A DNA stretch of 6,913 bases, from the NCBI GenBank assembly GCA_019246575.1, contig JAFAQG010000846.1:1-6913 (forward strand), in the 5' to 3' direction. Position numbers and translations under genes: made by a program. The notes beneath the pieces are model-generated. The model did not search any database. It was not told where the DNA came from and saw only the letters and a program-made list of their open reading frames with translations. Source of the stretch: Acidobacteriaceae bacterium (GTDB lineage: Bacteria; Acidobacteriota; Terriglobia; Bryobacterales; Bryobacteraceae). Position 1 is the first letter of the stretch, and each line of letters starts with the position of its first letter. Below, in pieces: positions 1 to 6,499 of the stretch.

Positions 1-179
1 TCCAACAGGGCATTGTAGATTTCGGGAGAGGCATATCCGGTAATGACATCCTGGTACTCATCGTGGATCTCGTTCCCTTCCAACTGGGCGAACACGCGGC
101 GGGCCTCCTCCTCCTCCTCCTTGCTCGCCACGCGAACCGCAATGCGGGGATACTTCTTCAGATCTTCATGGGTAGGCAT
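1..179 (-). CDS. Unidentified protein, first 59 codons (3' end outside window)
   Basis: A new frame opens at ATG 179-177, overlapping the amidohydrolase stop (168-166) by 14 nt and preceded by AAGGAG at a spacing of seven. It is open to the window edge. The N-terminus has no signal peptide. After MPTHEDLKKYP comes a strand IAVRVAS, then a helix starting with five consecutive Glu codons (residues 21-25) and running through ARRVFAQL, then EIHDEYQDVITGYAS, then a second helix start. This beta-alpha-beta-beta-alpha order fits a ferredoxin-like small domain such as the prodomain of S8 (subtilase) peptidases, in which a strand, helix, 'evhd..gdvvtg' strand and a short helix recur. That is a guess from pattern alone; many other alpha/beta domains fit. 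The overlap shows that it belongs to the same operon. Confidence 0.72.
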   Translation of the reverse strand, partial: MPTHEDLKKYPRIAVRVASKEEEEEARRVFAQLEGNEIHDEYQDVITGYASPEIYNALL

Positions 180-2220
180 TTTGTAACTCCTTGGCCAAAT
201 CTTCCGGTAGGTTGCTCTGGTTCTTGAGACGGTCCCAGTAATCGTCGGCACCCACTTCTGGAGAGTCGAGGGGAATCGAATCCGCAATTTTAGTGAAATC
301 CGCGGCGAGGGCCGCCTCAGCGGTCAGTACGGGAGCGTCGTCATCATCGAAGGGAGGAGCCATGTCGAGATCCACCGTGAAGGCGGGTGGCTCGTCGTCG
401 TCGGCGAGCGCTGCGAGGTTCGCCTTCGAGTTGTTGGCGAAGGTCTGGAGGTCAGACATGGCGTCCTTCAAGGTGGCGCGCGCATCTTTGAAGGGCATCG
501 TGACGATCGTGTTGTCCTCGCGATACAAATACAGCATTTTATCCGCGCTGGCAACCTTGACCCTTTCCAGCGGCCGCTTGGGGTCGAACCGGAGCGACTG
601 CATCAGATCCCCATCGCCGTACCGAGGGATGCCATTCACCACGACAAGCGCGACGTTTGCTTCCGTGGCGTTAATCAACTGCCGGTATGGATCGCCCGAG
701 GTTCCCTGGATGGCAATCACATCGCAGAGTGCCCCTTCGCGGATCGTTCCCAGCCAATCCTGCCATCCGACGATCTCGGCGGCCCAGCAGGTCACGGCTT
801 TGACCAGCGTTTTTTCGTCCAGGTCGGCTCCCTGGCGTTTTGCTTCGAAGCGGGCGATCTTCAACTCCTGAAGCAGGTTCTTGCTCCCGGTCGGTGCCCA
901 GTCGCACCCGATCGAGAACCGCACTTTCGATTTGACCAGAGCCTTGAGGTCTAGGGTTTGTCCGTACAACAGCAGGTTGCTGAAAGGCGACCAGACGACC
1001 TTGGCGGACTGAGTCGCCATGTTTTTCAGATCCACCGGCTTCAGCGCCAGTGAGTGGATTCCGACGAGCGACTCTTGAATCAAATCGTTATCGCGGAGAT
1101 CGATGTAGTGCTGATACGCCGAATCGTCGACGCCCTCCGAAAGATGGTAGAAGTATGCTGTGGAATTTTTCAGCCCGTTCCGAAACTGCAGGACCTTGCT
1201 CTTGTCCTTGGCATAGAGGTCGAGGACGTTGGTGCGAGCTTCGGGCAGCCGCTCGTCGTCGGTCTGCTCGACAGTCCGCATGATGCCGCGAAACAATTTG
1301 GGACCTCCGTCAACATGCGTCCGGATTCCCTGTCCGGTGGTGATCCCGCCCATTACGGCCTTCACCTCAACGTAGCGGACGAGCGCCGTGGCGGTGTCGG
1401 GATGAGAAGCTAGGGCCGTCGTCGGCAGGGAGATACACGGTTTATAGTCTTGGTGCCTCGGCCACTGATTCCGGTCGTCAAACTTCTTCGGCACCTTCCA
1501 GAGTGGAATCGCATTATAGGCGAAGTGGTTGTGAAGGTCGAGCAGGCCGGGATAGAGGGTCGCCTTGGTATCGACATCCGTGGCATCGGCGAATTTGTCC
1601 GGCGGTTTTTCGTTGCCTTTCAGGATATGAACGATCCTTCCCTTGCTGACGATGAGCGCGCCGCGAGGAATTACATCATCGCCCGTCTCATCCATCGTGA
1701 CGATGCGGCCCCGCAGGATGAACGTGGGGCCCTCGTCTTTCGTGGTGGCGCGAGCAGCAGCCAATGCGGGCTCAGGCTCCCCTGCGGCTGCGAGCCCGGC
1801 GGTGGTCGCTTCGACTTCGGCCAAGTCGAAATGCTCCGTGCGCATGCCGGCGGATTGAGCCGCGGCGAGCAATGCGGGATCCGCGCTGACGAACGTGCAT
1901 TCGCTCGCCAGCCGGCCAGCCAGCGCGGCTGCGACAGCGAACGCGCCAGCGTTCGGCAAGGGAACCGGCAGATCGGAGGCGGCAATCAACAGGCGCGGGT
2001 CGAACGAGTCGATCAGTTGGGCATCCTCCAACAACAATCGGAGATCGCTGAAATGGAGACCCGCCCGGAGGTTCGCGAGTACACCCAGACGGTTCGATTC
2101 GGCCAGCAACATCCAATCGCCGATGCCGGGAACAGGGACAAACCTATTCGGGAGCTCCGCTAACAGAGTTCCGTACAGATCAAAGAAGAAAACGCCACCC
2201 GAGGCGGACGGTACAGGCAT
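166..2220 (-). CDS. Fusion of a HAD-like domain and a metal-dependent amidohydrolase
   Basis: A 684-residue protein with two enzyme-like parts. Residues 1-135 resemble a small HAD domain: FFFDLYGTLL (11-20) holds the nucleophile Asp14 in the DxYGT form seen in haloacid dehalogenases, and FVSADP (110-115) resembles motif IV. Motif II reads LGVLAN (45-50), with Ala where Ser/Thr is expected, so catalysis may be lost. An Ala-rich linker (about 136-160) follows. Residues 165-540 are an amidohydrolase of the ATZ/TRZ-cytosine deaminase type, hydrolysing C-N bonds of rings or amides. All expected metal and catalytic positions are present: His230 and His232 (DLHNH), His359 with Glu362 (YHLSEG), His389 (VGIH) and Asp440 (GCDWAP), plus the SPFSNLLLYG segment (411-420). 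The N-terminal ILRGRIVTMD and the VVVNGIP near 526-532 belong to its flanking beta-sandwich. Residues 545-684 form an acidic tail. Cytoplasmic; substrate unknown. Confidence 0.88.
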   Translation of the reverse strand: MPVPSASGGVFFFDLYGTLLAELPNRFVPVPGIGDWMLLAESNRLGVLANLRAGLHFSDLRLLLEDAQLIDSFDPRLLIAASDLPVPLPNAGAFAVAAALAGRLASECTFVSADPALLAAAQSAGMRTEHFDLAEVEATTAGLAAAGEPEPALAAARATTKDEGPTFILRGRIVTMDETGDDVIPRGALIVSKGRIVHILKGNEKPPDKFADATDVDTKATLYPGLLDLHNHFAYNAIPLWKVPKKFDDRNQWPRHQDYKPCISLPTTALASHPDTATALVRYVEVKAVMGGITTGQGIRTHVDGGPKLFRGIMRTVEQTDDERLPEARTNVLDLYAKDKSKVLQFRNGLKNSTAYFYHLSEGVDDSAYQHYIDLRDNDLIQESLVGIHSLALKPVDLKNMATQSAKVVWSPFSNLLLYGQTLDLKALVKSKVRFSIGCDWAPTGSKNLLQELKIARFEAKRQGADLDEKTLVKAVTCWAAEIVGWQDWLGTIREGALCDVIAIQGTSGDPYRQLINATEANVALVVVNGIPRYGDGDLMQSLRFDPKRPLERVKVASADKMLYLYREDNTIVTMPFKDARATLKDAMSDLQTFANNSKANLAALADDDEPPAFTVDLDMAPPFDDDDAPVLTAEAALAADFTKIADSIPLDSPEVGADDYWDRLKNQSNLPEDLAKELQNAYP
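187..192 (-). promoter_or_regulatory. Ribosome binding site AAGGAG inside the end of the upstream gene
   Basis: AAGGAG on the minus strand lies seven bases before ATG 179-177 and within the last codons of the amidohydrolase gene. It supports the overlapping start of the final gene. Confidence 0.75.
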
Positions 2221-2224
2221 GCAA

Positions 2225-2230
2225 ACCTCC
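2225..2230 (-). promoter_or_regulatory. Ribosome binding site GGAGGT
   Basis: GGAGGT on the minus strand lies four bases before ATG 2220-2218. It supports the full-length start that includes the HAD-like domain, so that domain is translated as part of the same protein as the amidohydrolase. Confidence 0.85.
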
Positions 2231-2236
2231 GTGAAG

Positions 2237-3529
2237 TTATTGGTCGTCGGATTCCGCCCAGGCGAATTCCACCGATGGAACGCTTTGGATGAATTCGTTC
2301 AACATGGCGGCTTGGGCCCTCTTTTCCGTCAATACCTCCGTCGGGAGCATCCCCGCAGAGGTGAGTCCCGCTGTCAGGGCAAGGGGCTCGATTTCCTCGA
2401 TATAGTCACAAGGGCCAATTTCGAGCATCGTACAGAAGACGCACGCGCCGCGCACGCGGGCCAGATGTTTGGTGTTCGGATTGTAGGCGAGCCGGCCTGC
2501 TTCCGCCTCTTCAGCGAGTTGACCGATGACGGTGGGCTTGGCGGCCTCGTAGTGCTGTTTATCTCCTGTGGGATGCGGAGCAAACAGAATCCGCGCCTCC
2601 ACCACACTGCCGTCGCTCAGCTTTCCGAACCGCAGACGCACGTTCATCTTCATCAGATCGGCAACCGACGCGTTGGGTTTGGGCACATCGCCAACCAGAT
2701 GCGGACGGACCTCGTTCAGCAGCGCGTTGGCCGTGTTCTGGCTGAAGGCGAGCAGAATGGAAGGGAGAGACTGGAAAAGCTGGCGCAAGAAGTACCGGCG
2801 CTCCCGAAAGCATTCCGTCACAATTCCGTTCCGCTCGTCCGTGCTCATGATGAGCTGAGCCGGAAGACCTACAGTGGGCTGCGTGGACCACTTCGCCGAG
2901 GGGCAAGCAACCATGTTGCCGTACGCCAAATCCTCGCCGACCACAAGCTTGTGCCCCTGCCACCCCTGGCGTTCGGCTAGCGCGTCGAGAAGCTCCTGAT
3001 ACTTCTCGTACATTTGCTGGTCTTGCAATTCGACATCGATCGGCCGTTTGCCGTTCTGATCTTCCGGAACGTTCAGCTCGAAGTCGGAAAACGGACTGTC
3101 GTCGGAGCCTCCGCCGTACTTCTCGTAATCCGCTTTCGGCAGTTGGAGTTTATCCACGCCGCGATAGCGGAAGTAGTGGGCGTATTGCTTGTAATCATCA
3201 AACAGCGGGTTCAGTGAATTGCGGCTAAACGGCCACCAGCCGGGCAGGTTGGGGTTAATGCCGACCGCCATGATAGGAGCTTTCCGACAGCCGCTCAGCA
3301 GTTCCGGTACTAGAGGAGCGCGGCCCAAATAACAAGCATCCTGTACAATGCCGCGTTGCTTCGGCGGGCCGTTTTCGACGTAGTCGTAACTGTGATAAGT
3401 GCCCCACTTTCGAAAGTAGGTACAGGGGTGGGGCTGGACATCCTTCGGCAGTTGCGCGGCGTGGACTGCTAAGCACGGCATTACTTCGTATACCAGTTCC
3501 ACTTCGGTCGGAATACGGTTATCGGCCAT
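2237..3529 (-). CDS. Cysteine-rich protein with uracil-DNA-glycosylase-like motifs, function uncertain
   Basis: Complete 430-residue protein; I do not recognise it with confidence. Three segments are spaced like the core of the uracil-DNA glycosylase fold: IMAVGINPNLPGW (86-98), resembling the fold's first strand and its G-x-N-P loop; YGNMVACPS (203-211), resembling the strand after the base pocket; and ILFAPHPTGD (314-323), resembling the C-terminal HP-S/T loop that grips DNA. This similarity is by eye and could be coincidental. Nine cysteines are present, including C66 and C81 fourteen residues apart, and a C-terminal CVFCTMLEIGPC cluster (363-374). They could bind an iron-sulfur cluster or zinc, but their order does not match the family 4/5 glycosylases, where two Cys precede the first motif and two follow it. 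The region 110-200 is charged and probably an insertion. There is no signal peptide. The gene is 7 nt after the nucleosidase-like gene and 16 nt before the amidohydrolase. Confidence 0.6.
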   Translation of the reverse strand: MADNRIPTEVELVYEVMPCLAVHAAQLPKDVQPHPCTYFRKWGTYHSYDYVENGPPKQRGIVQDACYLGRAPLVPELLSGCRKAPIMAVGINPNLPGWWPFSRNSLNPLFDDYKQYAHYFRYRGVDKLQLPKADYEKYGGGSDDSPFSDFELNVPEDQNGKRPIDVELQDQQMYEKYQELLDALAERQGWQGHKLVVGEDLAYGNMVACPSAKWSTQPTVGLPAQLIMSTDERNGIVTECFRERRYFLRQLFQSLPSILLAFSQNTANALLNEVRPHLVGDVPKPNASVADLMKMNVRLRFGKLSDGSVVEARILFAPHPTGDKQHYEAAKPTVIGQLAEEAEAGRLAYNPNTKHLARVRGACVFCTMLEIGPCDYIEEIEPLALTAGLTSAGMLPTEVLTEKRAQAAMLNEFIQSVPSVEFAWAESDDQ

Positions 3530-3533
3530 GTTG

Positions 3534-3538
3534 CACCT
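3534..3538 (-). promoter_or_regulatory. Weak ribosome binding site AGGTG overlapping the upstream stop
   Basis: AGGTG on the minus strand lies four bases before ATG 3529-3527 and overlaps the TAG stop of the nucleosidase-like gene (3539-3537). Only seven bases separate stop and start, so translation is probably coupled. This ATG is preferred over an in-frame TTG at 3550, which lies inside the upstream gene. Confidence 0.55.
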
Positions 3539-4706
3539 ACAGCCCAGCAATTATAGCCCATGTTGCCAGAGCTCCCATGAAGCTGGTCCAATACCCATAT
3601 GTTTCGTAGTACCAAACCGCCCAGTGCGTCTGCATGTTGATTGGTCGTGGCGAGGTTTGCAGATCGGCGTTGATTACCGGATCTGAGAGGTTGCGGACGA
3701 CGGCCCAGTTCGGCGCCTGGCCGCCCATCTCCTCGGCGACTAGGCCGAGTACGGCATCCCCCATTTCGACCGCGATGCCTTCTTTGTCGAGATGGTTCGC
3801 GGAAGTGCCGTACTCGAAGAAATCCGTGGTCAGAATGGGGTGGAACTCGGGGATGCCATTCCTTCCATCGAAGTGGATCTGAGGCGTGTTCTTGGCAGGG
3901 GGAATTGGTTTGCCCTTGAACTTGTAACGCTTCGTAGGCGGCGCGAATGCTGGCTCTATAAGATTCTTCGAGAAGCCCTGCATGATCTTCAGAGCGTCAT
4001 CGACGTGGTCATCCGGGATTTTCCAGTTACTGTTGTACTGCCTGCCGTTGAACAGCTCATTTTTGAATTCATCGTTCAGGCGGAACTTGGCGCTGCGGGT
4101 CACCACCACGTCGCCTAAACCATGGGACTCAAACGTGCCCCCACTCGTGCCGACAGTGAGCACACTGCCGGGAGAAGCTTCTCCGATAATCTGGCGGAAG
4201 AAGTCTTTCACAGGCAGCGTGGCCGTGCCCGGATGCGTCTTGCTCTGGATGCTGTCCTGATTCAGGTGCAGTTCGGATTTGATGCAGAGCACCGTCTTAC
4301 GGTCGATTTCGGTGACGAAGTACGTGCCTAGCCGTTTTCCTTTATCTGCCGGAGCACCCGGACGGATCTTGCTATGATACTGGGCGTAATTGCGCGTATA
4401 GCGATACCAGCTTGTCGGCGGGAACCCCGGCGTGAGCACGTCGGCCAGGGCGCGATGCTCGGCGACCGTCCAGGTGACGACAACCACGTCAGCCTTGGGA
4501 AGCGCATCTGTGGGGCTGGGCTCTTCATTGAATTCGCGGGGCCGGGGGTCGAGTCCATCAGGGAACTGGATGGACGGTCCCGCTGCTGCGGCCAGCGCGG
4601 CAGGTGCGGTCTCGCGTTCGGGCGATAGATACTCCTCGTCGGCACCGGCGCTCAACAATTCCACGGCGATCTGTTTGCGGTCATCTTCATTCATCGATGG
4701 GTTCAC
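3537..4706 (-). CDS. Nucleoside phosphorylase / MTA-SAH nucleosidase superfamily protein
   Basis: Predicted member of the PNP/MTAN superfamily, enzymes that cleave the N-glycosidic bond of nucleosides by phosphorolysis or hydrolysis. It has 389 residues from the GTG start, well above the roughly 230-300 of ordinary members. Residues 1-70 are Ala/Pro/Glu-rich and look disordered. The core begins with the strand DVVVVTWTVAEH (73-84), where Glu83 may match the catalytic Glu of the N-terminal MTAN motif. Then come VLTVGTSGG (182-190) with GDVVV (198-202), the typical Gly-rich strand-loop, then VEMGDA (313-318), and RNLSDP (338-343) with Asp342 at the catalytic Asp position. The usual Met-Glu pair that holds the ribose reads Met315-Gly316, with Asp317 next, so substrate or activity may be altered. 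About 100 extra residues lie between the GDVVV and VEMGDA motifs. The C-terminus ends in an aromatic, hydrophobic helix. Substrate is unknown. Confidence 0.75.
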   Translation of the reverse strand: MNPSMNEDDRKQIAVELLSAGADEEYLSPERETAPAALAAAAGPSIQFPDGLDPRPREFNEEPSPTDALPKADVVVVTWTVAEHRALADVLTPGFPPTSWYRYTRNYAQYHSKIRPGAPADKGKRLGTYFVTEIDRKTVLCIKSELHLNQDSIQSKTHPGTATLPVKDFFRQIIGEASPGSVLTVGTSGGTFESHGLGDVVVTRSAKFRLNDEFKNELFNGRQYNSNWKIPDDHVDDALKIMQGFSKNLIEPAFAPPTKRYKFKGKPIPPAKNTPQIHFDGRNGIPEFHPILTTDFFEYGTSANHLDKEGIAVEMGDAVLGLVAEEMGGQAPNWAVVRNLSDPVINADLQTSPRPINMQTHWAVWYYETYGYWTSFMGALATWAIIAGL

Positions 4707-4713
4707 GACAAAA

Positions 4714-4721
4714 TCCTCTCT
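4714..4721 (-). promoter_or_regulatory. Ribosome binding site AGAGAGGA that sets a GTG start
   Basis: On the minus strand AGAGAGGA ends seven bases before GTG 4706-4704. This supports that GTG over the TTG at 4727, which lies upstream of the site, and over the ATG at 4694, which would be about 19 bases away from it. Confidence 0.65.
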
Positions 4722-4730
4722 TTGCAATAT

Positions 4731-5072
4731 TTACAACTCACCGACCAGCACGGCAAACGCAAAATTCCCATTTTGTAGCGTTCTTGACGCGACCGGCTCG
4801 AACAAGTGGACCACGAACCCGTTCTCGTCCGTATCGCCATAGTTGGCTCCCAGCATCGGCGTGTTCTCGGTTCGCCACGGCGTGAGCAGCACAGCATACG
4901 GCTGGCTCAGCGCGACCACGAACTGAATGCGAACCTGGCCGAGCGGCGGGCCGATCGCCTGGCCGAAACCCGCGATCGGCTGCACCGTCCAGTTCCCGCT
5001 ACCGGACGCTTTCTGGTAACTCCCTCCCGCGAACCGGACGGAACCGAAATGCACGACCGTCAACCCGTTCAC
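4731..5072 (-). CDS. Small, probably beta-sheet protein of unknown function (113 aa)
   Basis: Short complete gene starting at GTG 5072, placed there by a perfect AAGGAGG five bases upstream, and ending in TAA. I do not recognise the family. The sequence alternates hydrophobic and polar residues with many Gly, Val, Phe and Thr (for example LTVVHFGSVRF at the start, then GQVRIQFVVAL and FVVHLF), which suggests an all-beta sandwich. A central PLGQV segment and a GANYGDTDENGF loop resemble, only in general style, small beta-sandwich proteins such as those seen at the ends of tail-fibre or lectin-like proteins. There are no cysteines, no signal peptide and no membrane segment. It sits 10 nt downstream of the peroxidase stop and 24 nt before the nucleosidase-like gene. 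An accessory or scaffold role for either enzyme is possible but is only inferred from position. Confidence 0.75.
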   Translation of the reverse strand: MNGLTVVHFGSVRFAGGSYQKASGSGNWTVQPIAGFGQAIGPPLGQVRIQFVVALSQPYAVLLTPWRTENTPMLGANYGDTDENGFVVHLFEPVASRTLQNGNFAFAVLVGEL

Positions 5073-5077
5073 TAGTG

Positions 5078-5084
5078 CCTCCTT
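5078..5084 (-). promoter_or_regulatory. Ribosome binding site AAGGAGG that sets a GTG start
   Basis: On the minus strand, AAGGAGG lies five bases before the GTG at 5072-5070. Its first two bases overlap the TAA stop of the peroxidase gene (5085-5083). It decides against the TTG at 5090, which would place the site inside the coding region, and it implies translational coupling between the peroxidase and the small downstream protein. Confidence 0.85.
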
Positions 5085-6468
5085 ATTCAAAGAACACCTC
5101 GCCCGGATACTCGCGGTGCTCGGGCGGAATGAAGTAGTAGCAGCCTTCGATTGGCTCGATGACTCCGGCCTCGGGGTTAAATAAGCCGTCGGTGCTCTTG
5201 CGGAACATCGGATTTAGCAGCCACACGTTGTTGATAAACTCAAATCCCGTCTGCTGGATGTTGTTCTGGTAGCAGATAAAATGTAGCCCGTAGACGATCT
5301 CGCCCGTTGACGGGTCGATCTCGCAGAAGTTCACGCCGCGACGGCGGACGCGAATGTCCTGTGTGTTGAAGACGTTCGTCTGGTTTCCGGAGAGCGGCGG
5401 AAACGGAGCGCCGAACGGAGCAGTCACGCCGCCCCGCGCTTTAAGCACATGCCCTTCGTCATAGCTGAGGTTGACTTCCGTTCCGTCCGGTTCAGAGTCG
5501 AGCAGTTTTCCGTTGGCGCGGCTGATGACCCGCCCGGATTCGCGGTCCCGGCCGATCGCATGGAGGCGCGCCTCCTCACCGCGGAAAACCCGTCCATACC
5601 GGTCTTTGACTTCGAACGAATCGGCATTCCAACGGTCCAGGTGCTCGATGTACTTGCGATGCACCAGATAGGTCCCGCCGTCGTAGCGAGAGTCATCGCG
5701 GCTCCAGTCGGGATCGCCGGGGTAAGCGGGGGCCGGATGAGGAAGATACACCTTCGTTCGGTAATACTGGGGATCGGTGCGAAGTTTATCCTGCAAGTTG
5801 CTGATCCCGTCATGGAAGCCCGTGTGGTCACGGCCATCGCCTCGTTGAAGCCCTTGCTGCGCACAGACCACCTCGAGTCCGAACGGCAGTACGGCAGCCC
5901 TGCGGACCGCATCCCAAAAGTCAATCACGAGGAAAAGATTATCCGATTCGAAGAGCAGAATCAGGTCGGATTCTGATCGCCCAAGCCATTCGCGATAGGC
6001 TTGGTCGACCTCTTCCGTAGACCCTTCCCGCCCTAACGTTTTGGTCAGGCGTTTGGCGACGAAATCCCGGTCTCCGCTGGCGCTCATCGTCCGCAGATAC
6101 ATCGGCACAGAGCGATCAATGATTCCGAACCGCCGTGGCTTGCGCGGTCGGAACACACCGCCGGGCGGGAAATTGGGGACTGGTTCTTCGTCGGTTCTGC
6201 GTTCCAGCGACCCCATGAAGAACCGCAATCCAAAGCCGACCAGCAGATTCAGCCGGAGATCCCGGACCACGAGTCGCCGGTCGTCGTCCGGCTGGTCCGA
6301 AACACGCTCAATGCCGAAGCAGCGAGACGGATCCAGCTTCTCCCGCGCGGAACCCTCGATGGCGCGCAACACCGCGATGGCTCGGTCCCGGTCGTCGAAC
6401 GGCAAGTTGAGTTTGACAATAAGATGAAAATCCGGATCGTGAGTGTCGATTCCCGCTCTGAGGTTCAT
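5083..6468 (-). CDS. DyP-type haem peroxidase
   Basis: Predicted haem peroxidase of the dye-decolourising family, which uses H2O2 to oxidise dyes, phenolics and other reducing substrates. With the start I prefer (ATG at 6468) it has 461 residues, longer than the roughly 300-400 of simple bacterial DyPs. Visible family marks, in order: a VGFG stretch (about 77-80), the hallmark GFHDG (217-221) with distal Asp220, the GGTYLV strand (264-269), an IGRDR segment (about 305-309), RRRG (375-378) holding the probable distal Arg376, and the GLHFICYQ strand (394-401) followed by a YYFIPP strand near residue 445. The proximal haem ligand is probably His340 in an EGHVLKARG context, replacing the usual HIRxxNPR-like motif. 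There is no Tat or Sec signal, so it should be cytoplasmic. The frame stays open to a TTG at 6612, but that extension overlaps the upstream gene and looks non-family, so I start at 6468 despite no clear Shine-Dalgarno. Confidence 0.85.
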   Translation of the reverse strand: MNLRAGIDTHDPDFHLIVKLNLPFDDRDRAIAVLRAIEGSAREKLDPSRCFGIERVSDQPDDDRRLVVRDLRLNLLVGFGLRFFMGSLERRTDEEPVPNFPPGGVFRPRKPRRFGIIDRSVPMYLRTMSASGDRDFVAKRLTKTLGREGSTEEVDQAYREWLGRSESDLILLFESDNLFLVIDFWDAVRRAAVLPFGLEVVCAQQGLQRGDGRDHTGFHDGISNLQDKLRTDPQYYRTKVYLPHPAPAYPGDPDWSRDDSRYDGGTYLVHRKYIEHLDRWNADSFEVKDRYGRVFRGEEARLHAIGRDRESGRVISRANGKLLDSEPDGTEVNLSYDEGHVLKARGGVTAPFGAPFPPLSGNQTNVFNTQDIRVRRRGVNFCEIDPSTGEIVYGLHFICYQNNIQQTGFEFINNVWLLNPMFRKSTDGLFNPEAGVIEPIEGCYYFIPPEHREYPGEVFFE

Positions 6469-6499
6469 GTCGATAAGAGTTTGAGATACGGCCGAATCG

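Noticed and set aside
104..122. A CTC/GAG trinucleotide run that could be a phase-variable repeat or regulatory site
   Set aside because: It encodes five Glu in a predicted helix in frame; trinucleotide slippage would not shift the frame and the run is short.
1450..2163. A plus-strand open frame of 237 codons
   Set aside because: Antisense to the amidohydrolase, with no Shine-Dalgarno or recognisable motif; the minus-strand protein has clear catalytic residues here.
1895..2980. A long open plus-strand frame of 361 codons
   Set aside because: It lies antisense across the HAD-amidohydrolase and Cys-rich genes, spans their junction, and its product is Arg/Ser-rich low-complexity without domain motifs. 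It is a GC-driven shadow frame.
4707..4730. The AT-richer gap before the nucleosidase-like gene as an internal promoter or terminator
   Set aside because: It is only 24 nt, holds the ribosome binding site, and shows no hairpin or convincing -10/-35 pair.
5251..5330. Possible complete loss of the haem-ligating His in the peroxidase (Asn/Gln at the position just before RRRG)
   Set aside because: His340 further upstream, in EGHVLKARG after the IGRDR segment, fits the family order better, so loss of the ligand is not the best reading.
5449..5976. A plus-strand open frame of 175 codons
   Set aside because: It is antisense to the conserved DyP core, including the GFHDG motif, so it is a shadow.
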